Assembly: GCA_034440615.1 (NCBI GenBank)
Contig: JAOTOM010004665.1
Coordinates: 62,001-126,000 of the forward strand
Direction of reading: 5' to 3'
DNA length: 64,000 nt
Source of the DNA: Ashinkailepas kermadecensis
Lineage: Eukaryota; Arthropoda; Thecostraca; Neolepadidae
The position numbers were made by a program, and so were the translations under genes. Shown here in pieces: positions 11,501 through 23,435 of this stretch (positions are counted from its first letter, which is position 1; each line of letters begins with the position of its first letter). Under the pieces are notes generated by a model. It had not been told where the DNA came from. It did no database searches and saw only the letters and a list, made by a program, of their open reading frames with translations.

Positions 11501-12890
11501 CTGGGCGCCAGCCGTGTGGCGAAGGCCGTCCATTGGGCAGCCGCCAGACGGCCTGGGACCGACAGCACCACCCGACACCGTACACCAATGCCGACACCAT
11601 CAGCCAGCAGCTGTGCTGTCGGAGGCGCGCCCAGTCGAGCGCCACCCAGCCAGGCGCGACCTGCAGGTACAGCCCACGCCACAGGTACGATAGGTTCCGG
11701 ACGGGAGTGTGGATCGAACTGGGTTATATATCAAATATATTAAATTAATTAGCAGATCAAACTGGGCTGTGGCAAGGCTGTAGCATACCTTCATAACGCA
11801 GTGGTGATTCACTCATGTTTTGGTACGGTAGGTATCTCAATTCTTGAAAAGTACAGAAAGAAGTAGCTGAAGAAGGGCAGACTATTTTGCCTCCAGCTTG
11901 TGTTGGTAATTGCTGCTGTTGCTGGCATCGTTGCAGTAGAACCAAATTACTACACACGAAGCTCCCACAAAATCTTTTCGTGTGCTCAATTTCGGATTAA
12001 ATGCGCATGGAAGTCCTTGTGTAATACGGATTCGGATTTGATTGAATCGGACAAATACGCACCACCACAGCAGCCGGCAGCAAGTTTGGCAGCACAGCCC
12101 AGCACGACACCACCACAGCAGCTGGCAACCAGTTTGGCAGCCCTATTTAGTCTCCAGTTGGTGTATGGGTGGTGATCGGGACGATCTGTGTTAAGAGGCG
12201 GAACGATGCGGGTGATGATGTGAAACCATGTGTGTGATAAGGTGGAACGACAAGTGTTCGGGCAACCGTCACACTGGGCTACGGAGAAGCAGCCACGCGC
12301 CACTGGAGGCTTCATGCAAGAAAGAGTACAGACAATCCACAGTCGATGATGCCATGGATGGACTCAGACGCTTTGGGTTCATCCACTAATATTGAATGAA
12401 TGTCTGGCCAGAATGGAAACGAACTATTTCCCGCCGTCTTCCTAATAAATGCACCATGGAATCTTTCACAGTAAAAATTGCCACCAGAACATTTGCTTCG
12501 ACAGCAAGTGTACAAGTAGTACAGACTAGGGTAATGAAAACCAGACGAGTGAAACAACTATAGTAGTGAAAACTATGGTGGTGAAAAAGTAGTTCCTACA
12601 GTGAAGGTTCGGGCACTGAAATTTTTCCCGAGCAAATCAGGCCAGTGCATAAAATTGGGAAAATGGTCATGACAATGTCAGAATACACCCATTTCTCTCT
12701 AAACAAAGGCTGCCCTGACATTTTAACTCATGTCACAAATTCTTGCTGCGAACGTAGGTGACGAGCAAAGCAACACAAATAATGCATTGTAGGTCCACTT
12801 AGCTGGAGAGCATAGAAGTAACAAGAAGAGTTGTAAGCACAAATGTGTGGCGTGATAGTAGTTTGAAATATAGATAGATGCCAATGACGC
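11501..12890. other. No gene recognised
   Basis: Unique-looking intronic sequence with a short duplicated CAGCACGACACCACCACAGC / CCACAGCAGCCGGCA region at 12060-12140. No splice-bounded coding stretch was found. Confidence 0.4.
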
Positions 12891-12892
12891 TG

Positions 12893-14118
12893 CGAGATGC
12901 CTGGGTATCCTACAGTTGTATGGCGTCTGCGAGAGGCCTGGGTATCCTGCAGCTGTGTGCTGTCTGTGAGAGGCCTGTGTATCCTGCAGTTGTATGCTGT
13001 CTGTGGGAGGCCTGGGAATCCTGCAGTTGTATGCTGTCTGTGGGAGGCCTGGGTATCCTGCAGTTGTATGCAGTCTATGGGAGGCCTGGGTATCCTGCAG
13101 CTGTGTGCTGTCTGTGAGAGGCCTGTGTATCCTGCAGTTGTATGCTGTCTGAGAGGCCTGTGTCTGAGAGGCTTGTATGCTGTCTGAGTGGCCTGTGTGC
13201 AGCATATCCTGCAGTGGTATGCTGTTTGTGGGAGGTCTGGGTATCCTGCAGTTGTATGCTGTCTGTGGGAGGCCTGGGTATCCTGCAGTTGTATGCTGTC
13301 TGTGGGAGGCCTGGGTATCCTGCAGTGGTATGCTGTTTGTGGGAGGTCTGGGTATCCTACAGTTGTATGCTGTCTGTGGGAGGCCTGGGAATCCTGCAGT
13401 TGTATGCTGTCTGTGGGAGGCCTGGGTATCCTGCAGTTGTATGCAGTCTATGGGAGGCCTGGGTATCCTGCAGTTGTATGCTGTCTGTGTGGGAGGCCTG
13501 GGTATCCTGCAGTTGTATGCATCATGGAGGCCTGGTATCCTGCAGTTGTATGCTGTCTGTGGGAGGCCTGGGTATCCTGCAGTTGTATGCAGTCTATGGG
13601 AGGCCTGGGTATCCTGCAGTTGTATGCTGTCTGTGTGGGAGGCCTGGGTATCCTGCAGTTGTATGCAGTCTATGGGAGGCCTGGGTATCCTGCAGTTGTA
13701 TGCTGTCTGTGGGAGGCCTGGGTATCCTGCAGTGGTATGCTGTTTGTGGGAGGTCTGGGTATCCTACAGTTGTATGCTGTCTGTGGGAGGCCTGGGAATC
13801 CTGCAGTTGTATGCTGTCTGTGGGAGGCCTGGGTATCCTGCAGTTGTATGCAGTCTATTGGAGGCCTGGGTATCCTGCAGTTGTATGCTGTCTGTGGGAG
13901 GCCTGGGTATCCTGCAGTTGTATGCCGTCTGTGAGAGGCCTGGGTATCCTGCAGTTGTATGCTGTCTGAGAGGCCTGTGTCTGAGAGGCTTGTATGCTGT
14001 CTGAGTGGCCTGTGTGCAGCATATCCTGCAGTGGTATGCTGTTTGTGGGAGGCCTGGGTATCCTGCAGTTGTATGCTGTCTGTGGGAGGCCTGGGTATCC
14101 TGCAGTTGCATGCTGTCG
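12893..14118. repeat. Minisatellite, 37-bp unit, about 33 copies, with higher-order duplications
   Basis: The unit is CTGTCTGTGGGAGGCCTGGG then TATCCTGCAGTTGTATG. A rearranged block (TGAGAGGCCTGTGTCTGAGA onward) occurs at about 13147-13215 and again at about 13965-14033, and a GCTGTTTGTGGGAGGTCTGG variant recurs about 410 bp apart, so multi-unit blocks were duplicated. The unit is stop-free in the forward frames and not a multiple of three, giving three overlapping open frames of 248-275 residues. They are not genes. Confidence 0.97.
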
Positions 14119-14393
14119 GCGCACACACGTGTGAAAAGAAGCGCGTCTGTGATGACGATAGCCAAGGCGAGAGATGGAGTCGCCCACGTCTCCTGAGGAA
14201 CGTGTTCGGTACAACAAGTCGGACACGGGCAAAACAACATCTTAGTTACTTGGATTAAGGGGCGCTTCCAGCAAAACCCCCAAAAGCTCGCCTGTAAAGG
14301 AATAAGTTCAACACACGTGCGACGTGCAGAAAGGATCACGTGCGACGCAGGTCCGTCTCGAACAGAGGAGGTCGTTGAACAAATGTCAGTCAG

Positions 14394-14681
14394 GTGCAGA
14401 GGACAAGTGCGACACAACATGTCGCCACGTGCAGGGGGCTAGTTCGACACCACATGTTCATCACGTGCAGAGGACAAGTGCGACACAACATGTCGCCACG
14501 TGCAGGGGCAAGTTCGACACCACATGTCCATCACGTGCAGAGGACAAGTGCGACACAACATGTCGCCACGTGCAGGGGCTAGTTCGACACCACATGTCCA
14601 TCACGTGCAGAGGACAAGTGCGACACAACATGTCGCCACGTGCAGGGGGCTAGTTCAACACCACATGTCCATCACGTGCAG
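14394..14681. repeat. Minisatellite, 70-bp dimeric unit, 4 copies
   Basis: Each unit has two related halves, GACAAGTGCGACACAACATG and GCTAGTTCGACACCACATG, each followed by TC.(A/C)CACGTGCAG. This indicates that an older 35-bp repeat was dimerised before amplification. Confidence 0.93.
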
Positions 14682-14995
14682 TGACGAGTCGGGCGAAATG
14701 CTACGTCCAGAACCAGCGACGTCGGTATACGAGCCGGAGTTTCCGGCTTTACGAGTTGTTCATCAGTGAAAAATCTTGTTCAACGTCTTCTCCATCACCA
14801 CGCCACATGTGATCGTCCGAAGGTGCCGCTGCAGGATGGTGCCGCTCCCGGTGAGCCACACCGCGGGCTGCTTCGACTCACGCCTACCTCACAATAGTTC
14901 GGCGAACTCGACTGTACATTAACAGATGTGGAGATTCGACTGTGGACGAGCCGGACCACCAAGTCAGCATTCCAACCGAGCCAGCGCTGCAGCTA
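14682..14995. other. No gene recognised
   Basis: Unique-looking intronic sequence. Nothing could be supported. Confidence 0.4.
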
Positions 14996-15155
14996 AACCA
15001 GCAGTGGCCAGCCGCTGTTCCAGCGAGACGAAGCCAAGTCAGCAGCGGCCAGGTTGATCCAGCGAGATACAGCCAGTTCAGCAGTGGCCAGGCTGTTCAA
15101 GAGAGACGAAGCCAGGTCTGCAGTGGCCAGGCTGTTCCAGGGAGACTCAGAGTGC
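14996..15155. repeat. Short minisatellite, about 40-bp unit, 4 copies
   Basis: Units start CAGCAGTGGCCAG and continue CTGTTCCAGCGAGACGAAGC. They have diverged by substitutions and 1-2-bp indels. Confidence 0.85.
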
Positions 15156-15818
15156 GTCAGTTTAGTGGTGTTGTTGTGTGGCGCTGCGGCACGCGCACAA
15201 ACAGCTCAGACGCGGCCGGACCGCTGGCTGTTCTGACGCCCACCCAGTGCCAGTGTGGCAAGATGATTGCATACCAGGTGCATCGACAATACTGCTCAAC
15301 GACAATCCAGCAAAGTACACCACTTCTAAAGTCCAAATCCTCAGAGATCACAAATTGGAGGTCATATTCGAAAGTTTAGTGATGCGAATTCTCTCGTGGT
15401 ATGAATTTGATTTGGTTATTGCATCAGCCAATTACAGGACGACAGTGAAAATGCATTATAGCCAACATGATTACGTACGGCGTTTGTCAGCCCAGTTGGT
15501 ATCGTGTTTCCCACTACAATTCGAGGGGAGCGCGACGAGCCCTCTACAGCACCATCGGCACGTGCCCAGGCTGGCCGCCAGATGTTGTCAGCTCGGGCCA
15601 CATCCATATAGCAGCACATACAGGGTATCTGACGGAGGAGGCGATGCTTTCCCACCCCCATGAAGCAACCAACGACGTTGCATGGCAGAAACAGAACCAG
15701 TTCTAGTTGCCCCTACGCTCATGCGAAGCATAGCTAGCAATCTCTCACATGAAAATCGCTCGCTTGCAAATCGTGTAGAATAAACCTGATTCAGCAATCA
15801 TGAGTTGCGAACAAATAT
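15156..15818. other. No gene recognised
   Basis: Unique-looking intronic sequence. The plus frame at 15178-15663 has no recognisable domain and no supported splice sites. An AATAAA occurs at 15779 on the plus strand. Confidence 0.35.
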
Positions 15819-15985
15819 CAGATGGAAGGACGGACTGGTATCTGGCAGCATATCACCCGTGTGATTGTCGTGACGAAGAAGTGTCTGATGGCAGGACAGA
15901 CTGGCGTCTGGCCGCAGATCACCCGTGTGATTGTCGTGACGAAGAAGTGTCAGATGGAAGGACGGACTGGTATCTGGCGGGTCTA
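15819..15985 (+). repeat. 69-bp tandem repeat, 2.4 copies, in-frame 23-codon period
   Basis: The repeat encodes, in one open plus-strand frame starting at ATG 15800, the peptide period SDGRTDWYLAAYHPCDCRDE. The two full copies differ at several bases. A single degenerate piece of the same unit (ATTGTCGTGACG) lies at about 16903, beyond the fold-back structure. There is no splice or domain support, so coding status is doubtful. Confidence 0.75.
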
Positions 15986-16875
15986 TTATCAGAGCCTCTA
16001 ATGCTCATAGCCTCTAAGGGTTCAAAACATCTAGGAATGAAAAGGACTAAGCGTTAAAAATCTCTAAATTCGGAGATTTGATTCCGCATTGGGGAAGCTC
16101 AGAACTACTAATGTTCAAAACCTCTAACCGTTAAAATTATCTAGGAGTTCAAAGCATCTAAAGACTCAAAAGCACGAACGATCAAAAGCTTTAGGTGTTC
16201 AAAACATCAAAGGTATCAAAACATCGAATCCACAAAAACAGCAAGAGTTCATACCGTCTAATAGCAAACGAGTTCAGAACCTCTGGCGATCAAAACCTCT
16301 AACGTGTTCAAAACCACTAATCAAGAACTTTCTGCCTTGAAGAAGTGCGATATTGCTCCGAAAGGTGTCGCGTGAGCGATAAAATCCAAGCAAACGTTTC
16401 CTTCCCAAGTTTTCGCATACGAACTTCACACCCTTCCCTCCCACACACGCAATTCAACCGGAATAACGTTCACCTGCCCGACGACGGCACCGAGCGCTTC
16501 AGGCGCAATCACCGATTTTACCATAGTTCTTGATTTATCCGATTTGAACACGCATTACTTCTCAAGGTTTAGAGGTGTTGAACGCTTAAAGGTTTTGAAC
16601 GTTATGGTTTCTGAACCTTAGAGGTTTTGAACGTTTTATAGGCTTTGAACGTTAGCTGCTTTGAGGCTTTGAACAGCTCAAATATACTGTATATATTTTG
16701 ATACAGTAGTAATTTTGAACTGTTAGATGCCTCGATACATTAGAAGTTTTGAACATCCCCAACAGAAGGAAGTTTCCGCCGATTAGGGGTTTTGAACCAT
16801 TAGAGGAATTGAACTTTAGAGGATCTTAGAAGTTTTGAACTATTCGATGCTCTGAATCCTTAGACGTTCTGATAC
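15986..16875. repeat. Large imperfect fold-back of short degenerate repeats
   Basis: The left arm (about 15986-16330) is made of repeated GTTCAAAACCTCTAA-type motifs. The right arm (about 16555-16875) is made of the reverse complement, TTAGAGGTTTTGAAC. The arms flank a unique spacer of about 225 bp. The arrangement resembles a fold-back transposon or a large palindrome that has decayed. The spacer holds no recognised gene. Confidence 0.75.
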
Positions 16876-17698
16876 ACCCCCGAATCTGGCAGACAATCAC
16901 TGGTGTAATTGTCGTGACGTCCCCAGGGCACGTGCCGTCAGTTGGCTGGTACGCCGCTCAGAAAACGGAAAGCTGTGATCCGAACGAAAGCTGTTGGTGC
17001 GGAACCCGTGTGGCGTAATTAAACACTGGCCAAAACGACAAGTTGGGCACAGATGTGAACATGGTCAGGTACGGGCAGGTGCAAGTTTATCCAGAACAAA
17101 AGTGAATTGCCGTTGCCACAGAACTGCACAGGCTAACCTACCTCCCTATCCATTCCGCCGCAGCCATGGATGTCGTCACAGCGGGGGACGGGGCGGAAGG
17201 CGAGTCCCCCAAAACGTGTGAAATTGAACACGACGCATGTGACGTTGCATATAAAAAAATCCACCCCCGCAGCTGCAGATCTAGGTAACGCACCCTCAGG
17301 GTAGGGCTCAATGGCACCCTGCCCTCACGGACAGTCACATGGTGACGGGCCACTTCCCTCCCTCCAGGGCGCATCCGAAATTCTTGCGCGCCCTGTGCCG
17401 CACGGCGACTTGTTTGTGGCGCGGCGTGCTCGGGGCGTGTCTGCGCTGTCCGCCCCTCTCACCGCCCCACCGGGGACAGTCCGGCGACACGCTGGGAGGT
17501 CCTCTCCCCCCCCCCCCCACAGCCGCACAGCACCCGGGTCACAGCAAGCTCACCAGCTGACTGCCGACGTCACCGTAGTTCGACCAGCGTCACGCCGAGG
17601 TGACCAGAGCCCAGCAGAATCGCCAGTCGGCCCCTCACGGCCACAGCAGGTCAAGTCACGAGCTGATGACCACGCTAAAAACCTGACTGTAGTGCCCG
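16876..17698. other. No gene recognised; GC-rich stretch
   Basis: Unique-looking sequence that becomes GC-rich after 17290 and contains an 11-bp C tract near 17508. No supported coding region. Confidence 0.4.
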
Positions 17699-17868
17699 CT
17701 GGTTATTGGCCCTTCGTTCTCACGACGTCTCGACCGTTATAATCATGTAGCCTCGCCGATCTCTCTGGCCAGTACGTCGTGGGCGAAGAGCAGCGACAGG
17801 TGGGACCCGAACCCACGACCTCCCGGTTGGGAGACGGGCATCCTGCCCCCGACTACTCAACCCCTATG
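17699..17868 (-). mobile_element. tRNA-derived SINE, diverged copy
   Basis: Reversed SINE copy. The tail side starts GGTTATTGGCCCTTCG, the core is ATCATGTAGCCTCGCCGATC, and the head has box B complement GGACCCGAACCCACGACC and GGTTGGGAGACGGGCATCC. It is full length but substituted throughout. Confidence 0.85.
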
Positions 17869-18110
17869 GTGGTGCGCGTCAAATAACGGCGACCGCGCGA
17901 CAACTCTGGTCAGCCGCCGGGTCCGGAGGCGCGTCAGTCGCGCTGACTCACAACGCCGCCAGAGGCCGACCACCGTCCACCGGGGAGAGGGGGGGTAACC
18001 TGACGTGATCCGACTGGCACAGGTGTTCCCGGAATGCAGACAGCTCTCGTGGAAAACCGGCCTGGAATGCGTCCCGATGACATCTGCAGGCGACTGGTTT
18101 GACAAAAGAA

Positions 18111-20958
18111 CAGTCTGAGCGCGGCGAGCCGACTGAACACCAGTTGTTCAGTCTGAGCCGACTGAACACCAGTTGTTCAGTCTGAGCCGACTGAACACCA
18201 GTTGTTCAGTCTGAGCGCGGCGAGCCGACTGAACACCAGTTGTTCAGTCTGAGCCGACTGGACACCAGTTGTTCAGTCTGAGCCGACTGAACACCAGTTG
18301 TTCAGTCTGAGCCGACTGGACACCAGTTGTTCAGTCTGAGCCGACTACACATTTGAGCCGACTGGACACCAGTTGTTCAGTCTGAGCCGACTGGACACCA
18401 GTTGTTCAGTCTGAGCCGACTGGACACCAGTTGTTCAGTCTGAGCCGACTGGACACCAGTTGTTCAGTCTGAGCCGACTGAACACCAGTTGTTCAGTCTG
18501 AGCCGACTGGACACCAGTTGTTCAGCTGGAACAGTTGGCTGAGCCGACTGGACACCAGTTGTTCAGTCTAGCCGACTGGACACCAGTTGTTCAGTCTGAG
18601 CCGACTGGAAACCAGTTGTTCAGTCTGAGCCGACTGACACCAGTTTTCAGTTGAGCCGACTGGACACCAGTTGTTCAGTCTGAGCCGACTGGACACCAGC
18701 AGTTGTTCAGTCTGAGCCGACTGGACACCAGTTGTTCAGTCTGAGCCGACTGGACACCAGTTGTTCAGTCTGAGCCGACTGGACACCAGTTGTTCAGTCT
18801 GAGCCGACTGGACACCAGTTGTTCAGTCTGAGCCGACTGGACACCAGTTGTTCAGTCTGAGCCGACTGGACACCAGTTGTTCAGTCTGAGCCGACTGAAC
18901 ACCAGTTGTTCAGTGAGCCGACTGAACACCAGTTTTGTCTGAGCCGACTGAACACCAGTTGTTCAGTCTGAGCCGACTGAACACCAGTTGTTCAGTCTGA
19001 GCCGACTGAACACCAGTTGTTCAGTCTGAGCCGACTGGACACCAGTTGTTCAGTCTGAGCCGACTGAGCCGACTGGACACCAGTTGTTCAGTCTGAGCCG
19101 ACTGAACACCAGTTGTTCAGTCTGAGCCGACTGGACACCAGTTGTTCAGTCTGAGCCGACTGAACACCAGTTGTTCAGTCTGAGCCGACTGAACACCAGT
19201 TGTTCAGTCTGAGCCGACTGAACACCAGTTGTTCAGTCTGAGCCGACTGAACACCAGTTGTTCAGTCTGAGCCGACTGAACACCAGTTGTTCATCTGAGC
19301 CGACTGAACACCAGTTGTTCAGTCTGAGCCGACTGAACACCAGTTGTTCAGTCTGAGCCGACTGGAACACCAGTTGTTCAGTCTGAGCCGACTGGACACC
19401 AGTTGTTCAGTTAGCCGACTGGACACCAGTTGTTCAGTCTGAGCCGACTGGACACCAGTTGTTCAGTCTGAGCCGACTGGACACCAGTTGTTCAGTCTGA
19501 GCCGACTGAACACCAGTTGTTCAGTCTGAGCCGACTGGACACCAGTTGTTCAGTCTGAGCCGACTGGACACCAGTTGTTCAGTCTGAGCCGACTGGACAC
19601 CAGTTGTTCAGTCTGAGCCGACTGGACACCAGTTGTTCAGTCTGAGCCGACTGGACACCAGTTGTTCAGTCTGAGCCGACTGAACACCAGTTGTTCAGTC
19701 TGAGCCGACTGGACACCAGTTGTTCAGTCTGAGCCGACTGGACACCAGTTGTTCAGTCTGAGCCGACTGGACACCAGTTGTTCAGTCTGAGCCGACTGAA
19801 CACCAGTTGTTCAGTCTGAGCCGACTGAACACCAGTTGTTCAGTCTGAGCCGACTGAACACCAGTTGTTCAGTCTGAGCCGACTGGACACCAGTTGTTCA
19901 GTCTGAGCCGACTGAACACCAGTTGTTCAGTCTGAGCCGACTGGACACCAGTTGTTCAGTCTGAGCCGACTGAACACCAGTTGTTCAGTCTGAGCCGACT
20001 GGACACCAGTTGTTCAGTCTGAGCCGACTGGACACCAGTTGTTCAGTCTGAGCCGACTGGACACCAGTTGTTCAGTCTGAGCCGACTGGACACCAGTTGT
20101 TCAGTTGAGCCGACTGGACACCAGTTGTTCAGTCTGAGCCGACTGGACACCAGTTGTTCAGTCTGAGCCGACTGGACACCAGTTGTTCAGTCTGAGCCGA
20201 CTGGACACCAGTTGTTCAGTCTGAGCCGACTGGACACCAGTTGTTCAGTCTGAGCCGACTGGACACCAGTTGTTCAGTCTGAGCCGACTGGAACACCAGT
20301 TGTTCAGTCTGAGCCGACTGAACACAGTTGTTCAGTCGGCCGACTGGACACCAGTTGTTCATGGCCGACTGATGTTCAGTCTGAGCCGACTGAACACCAG
20401 TTGTTCAGTCTGAGCCGACTGGACACCAGTTGTTCAGTCTGAGCCCCTGAGCCGACTGAACACCAGTTGTTCAGTCTGAGCCGACTGGACACCAGTTGTT
20501 CAGTCTGAGCCGACTGAACACCAGTTGTTCAGTCTGAGCCGACTGGACACCAGTTGTTCAGTCTGAGCCGACTGAACACCAGTTGTTCAGTCTGACACCA
20601 GTTGTTCAGTCTGAGCCGACTGGACACCAGTTGTTCAGTCAGCCAGGAACCAGTTAGTCTGAGCGACTGGACACCAGTATGTTCAGTCTGAGCCGACTGG
20701 ACACCAGTTGTTTTGAGCCGACTGGACACCAGTTGTTCAGTCTGAGCCGACTGAACACCAGTTGTTCAGTCTGAGCCGACTGGACACCAGTTGTTCAGTC
20801 TGAGCCGACTGAACACCAGTTGTTCAGTCTGAGCCGACTGACACAGTTGTTAGTCTGAGCCTGACTGACACCAGTTGTTCAGTCTGAGCCGACTGGACAC
20901 CAGTTGTTCAGTCTGAGCCGACTGGACACCAGTTGTTCAGTCTGAGCCGACTGGACAA
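18111..20958. repeat. Giant minisatellite, 29-bp hairpin unit, about 98 copies
   Basis: The unit is CTGAGCCGACTGAACACCAG then TTGTTCAGT. Within each unit GACTGAACA and TGTTCAGTC are perfect reverse complements around a 5-nt loop CCAGT, so one strand can form a 9-bp hairpin every 29 bases. The two common variants differ by A or G at the sixth stem base, which changes A:T to a G.T wobble and keeps the stem. Scattered truncated or fused units occur, mostly at 18600-18660, 20320-20370 and 20620-20720. Confidence 0.98.
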
Positions 20959-21189
20959 CTTTCGCGTGTGAGCTGCCCGTCAGACCTTCTCGGCGGCTCA
21001 GTCAGCCCAGGCCTGCGCGTCGTGTGGGCTCACACCCGCTCAGCAGCTGTGTGTGTAACCGTGCTGCCCGTCAGACCTTCTCGGCGGCTCAGTCAGCCCA
21101 GGCCTGCGCGTCTTGGCTACGCCTGTTGTGTAACCGTGCTGGCAATGGCCGAGCGATGATCACTTTGAGGCTGTCATTACAGGACGCCG
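20959..21189. repeat. Imperfect 110-bp duplication
   Basis: CTGCCCGTCAGACCTTCTCG with following GCGGCTCAGTCAGCCCAGGC occurs near 20969 and 21063, about 95 bp apart. The flanks are unique. Confidence 0.8.
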
Positions 21190-21700
21190 TGCCTGCGCAC
21201 CCGCACCATCAGAGGCCGCCGTCACAGAGGCCGCCGCCACCGTCATAGGCCGCCGTCACAGAGGCCGCCGCCACAGAGCCGTCGTCACAGAGGCGCCGCA
21301 TAGAGGGAGGCAAAGGGAGAAGACCGCCGTCACAGAGGCCGCCACCATCAGAGGCCGCCGTCACAGAGGCCGCCGCCACCGTCATAGGCCGCCGTCACAG
21401 AGGCCGCCGCCACAGAGGCCGTCGTCACAGAGGCCGCCACCATCAGAGGCCGCCGCCACAGTCACAGGCCGCCGCCACAGAGGCCGCCGCCCGGGCCGTC
21501 GTCACAGAGGCCGCCACCATCAGAGGCCGTCGTCACAGGGCCGCCACCATCAGAGGCAGCCGCCACAGTCACAGGCAGCCGCCACAGAGGCCGCCGCCAC
21601 AGAAGCCGCCGCCACAGAGGCCGTCGCCACAGAGGCTGTCATCACAGAGGCTGCCACCACAAAGGCCGCCACCAAACGCCATTGCCACAGGCCACCGCTG
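21190..21700. repeat. GC-rich degenerate repeat, about 15-bp unit
   Basis: Repeats of GAGGCCGCCRYCACA with many variants (CACCATCA, GTCGTCACA). Both strands are open over long stretches as a result of base composition. Confidence 0.9.
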
Positions 21701-22437
21701 CAGGCCGCCGCTGCCACAGACCACCATCAGATTCGACCGCCACAGGCCGCTACCAGAGGCCGCCACCACAGGCCGCGACCTACCCACGGTCAGCGGGCCG
21801 TTGCCGGCGTGGAGAAACAAAGAGCCCCTCGCGACTGCGGCGCGCGGCGCGCGGCCGTCGCGGCCGCAGCATTCCTGCGACGGCGGCGGCGGCAGACCAG
21901 CCTGCATGCAGCGTGCAGGAAGGTGGCGAACGGCCGGCTGCCGCCGCGCCACTGATTCACCGCCCAACCCGGATGCGCCGCATTCGAGACAGACGATGGA
22001 CGCTGCGCCCGCGCCGGTCGCAAACAATGGCGTTCGAACGCTGCAACCGGAGCCGCACACTTCCGCCGGCGCAGATCGGCTGCAGGTGGCGTGGCAGACG
22101 GCGGTTCGATGGTCCCGACACCGCATTGTTCCAACGGAGACGACGTTGGTGTCGGGCTCCAACTGGTCTCGGCACCACGCGAGTCTATAGCCGCCAGGCA
22201 CACCGGTGGTGCTGGTCACCCGCTAGTTTCTGTGTGGACATCGGGGTCTCGGATATCACGTTGACCGCGGACGAAATTGTCCCGCGGTGGTGTAACTTTC
22301 CGCCATCAATCATCAATCATCATTGATTCAACATATTGGGGGGGGGGGGGGACAGAGATCATTTAGCTTTGCCACGACTGGAGCTCAAACGGCAAGAACG
22401 ACAGCCTATATTTTTCGTGTCACTGTAGGCACCATTA
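21701..22437. other. GC-rich sequence, no gene supported
   Basis: Overlapping frames on both strands (up to 216 residues) reflect high GC content and low stop density. A G tract of about 14 bp lies at 22337-22350. I see no domain or splice signature. Confidence 0.35.
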
Positions 22438-23100
22438 GGTGTGCTGGACAAGCGGGGGTAAGAGACAGGCAATAGAGCTCGCTTGCTGCAGGCACAGGCT
22501 CCGGCACCAAACCGCGGCAGGCGGCGTTTGTGGACCGACCGCAGCGGCGCTCTCTTGTGGACCGACCGCAGCGGCGCTCTCTTGTGGACCGACCGCAGCG
22601 ACGCTCTCTTGTGGACCGACCGCAGCGGCGCTCTCTTGTGGACCGACCACAGCGGCGCTCTCTTGTGGACCGACCGCAGCGGCGCTCTCTTGTGGACCGA
22701 CCGCAGCGGCGCTCTCTTGTCGACCGACCGCAGTGGCGCTCTCTTGTCGACCGACCGCAGCGGCGCTCTCTTGTCGACCGACCGCAGCGGCGTTCTCTTG
22801 TGGACCGACCGCAGCGGCACTCTCTTGGCCCATGGAAACATGCACCTGAAGCTCCATGTTGTGCACAAGCACGGAAATTTCATGAATAAGCAAAACCAGT
22901 TTTGACAGTTTGTCAGTGCCTTCAAATCTAGGATGCGTGTCCAATATTCGGCATGTCGGATATGGTGCCCGTCCAGAAACGGTACACGAGGATATACAAT
23001 CAATTCGTCTCATTCGGGTTTAGCTGAATTCCGGCCGAAATCTGCTTCATATGCCGAACATCATGTACGTAATTATAATTAATGCACTTTTCCGAATTTC
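22438..23100 (+). repeat. Interspersed repeat family member A
   Basis: It aligns by eye in the same order and orientation with 49294-49690. Matching anchors include GTGCTGGAC/GTGTTGGAC, GCACCAAACCG, GTGGACCGACC, ACATGCA, then CAGTGC.TTCAAA and TATTCGGCA, and finally ATGCCGAA with TGTACGTA and TAATGCACT. Member A has expanded the GTGGACCGACC segment into an 11-copy array, and keeps one copy of the segment that member B has expanded. No coding function was recognised. Confidence 0.65.
22524..22832. repeat. Minisatellite, 27-bp unit, 11 copies
   Basis: The unit is GCTCTCTTGTGGACCGACCG then CAGCGGC. Being nine codons long and stop-free, it keeps several frames open with nine-residue periods on both strands (for example ALLWTDRSG). 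It lies inside interspersed repeat member A. Confidence 0.97.
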
Positions 23101-23435
23101 CCAACCAGCTCTGGCGCCGCGGGGCGCCATGGTCCTTTTTGTTCCACAGCTTCCACTCTCAGTCTATGCCAGACTGCCGTTCGCCGTGGCACCCATGGAG
23201 AGGCGCCACGGTCCTTTTTGTTTCACAGCTTCCACTCTCAATAGGGTTTTCTAAGCTCGGGCCAGGGAGGTTTTGTTTCCAGTCATGATGCCACTCCCCT
23301 CGGGAAAGAGCAGCTTCCACTCTCAGTCTATGTCACACTACCGCTCGGTGTGGCATCCACGGAGAGGCGCCATGTTCCCTTGTGTCTCGCAGCTTCCACT
23401 CTCAGTCTCACTACCGTTCGGCGTGATACCCTTGG
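23101..23435. repeat. Degenerate tandem repeat, about 82-bp unit, 4 copies
   Basis: CAGCTTCCACTCTCAGTCTA recurs at about 23147, 23227, 23311 and 23391. It is accompanied by GGAGAGGCGCCAYGGTCC and CACTACCGYTCGGYGTGG, with substantial divergence. Confidence 0.8.

Noticed and set aside
12893..14420. Several 218-275-residue frames on both strands
   Set aside because: 37-bp minisatellite read in three registers; not coding.
18111..20958. CRISPR-like array (regular short hairpin repeats)
   Set aside because: There are no unique spacers; units are head-to-tail and the context is eukaryotic.
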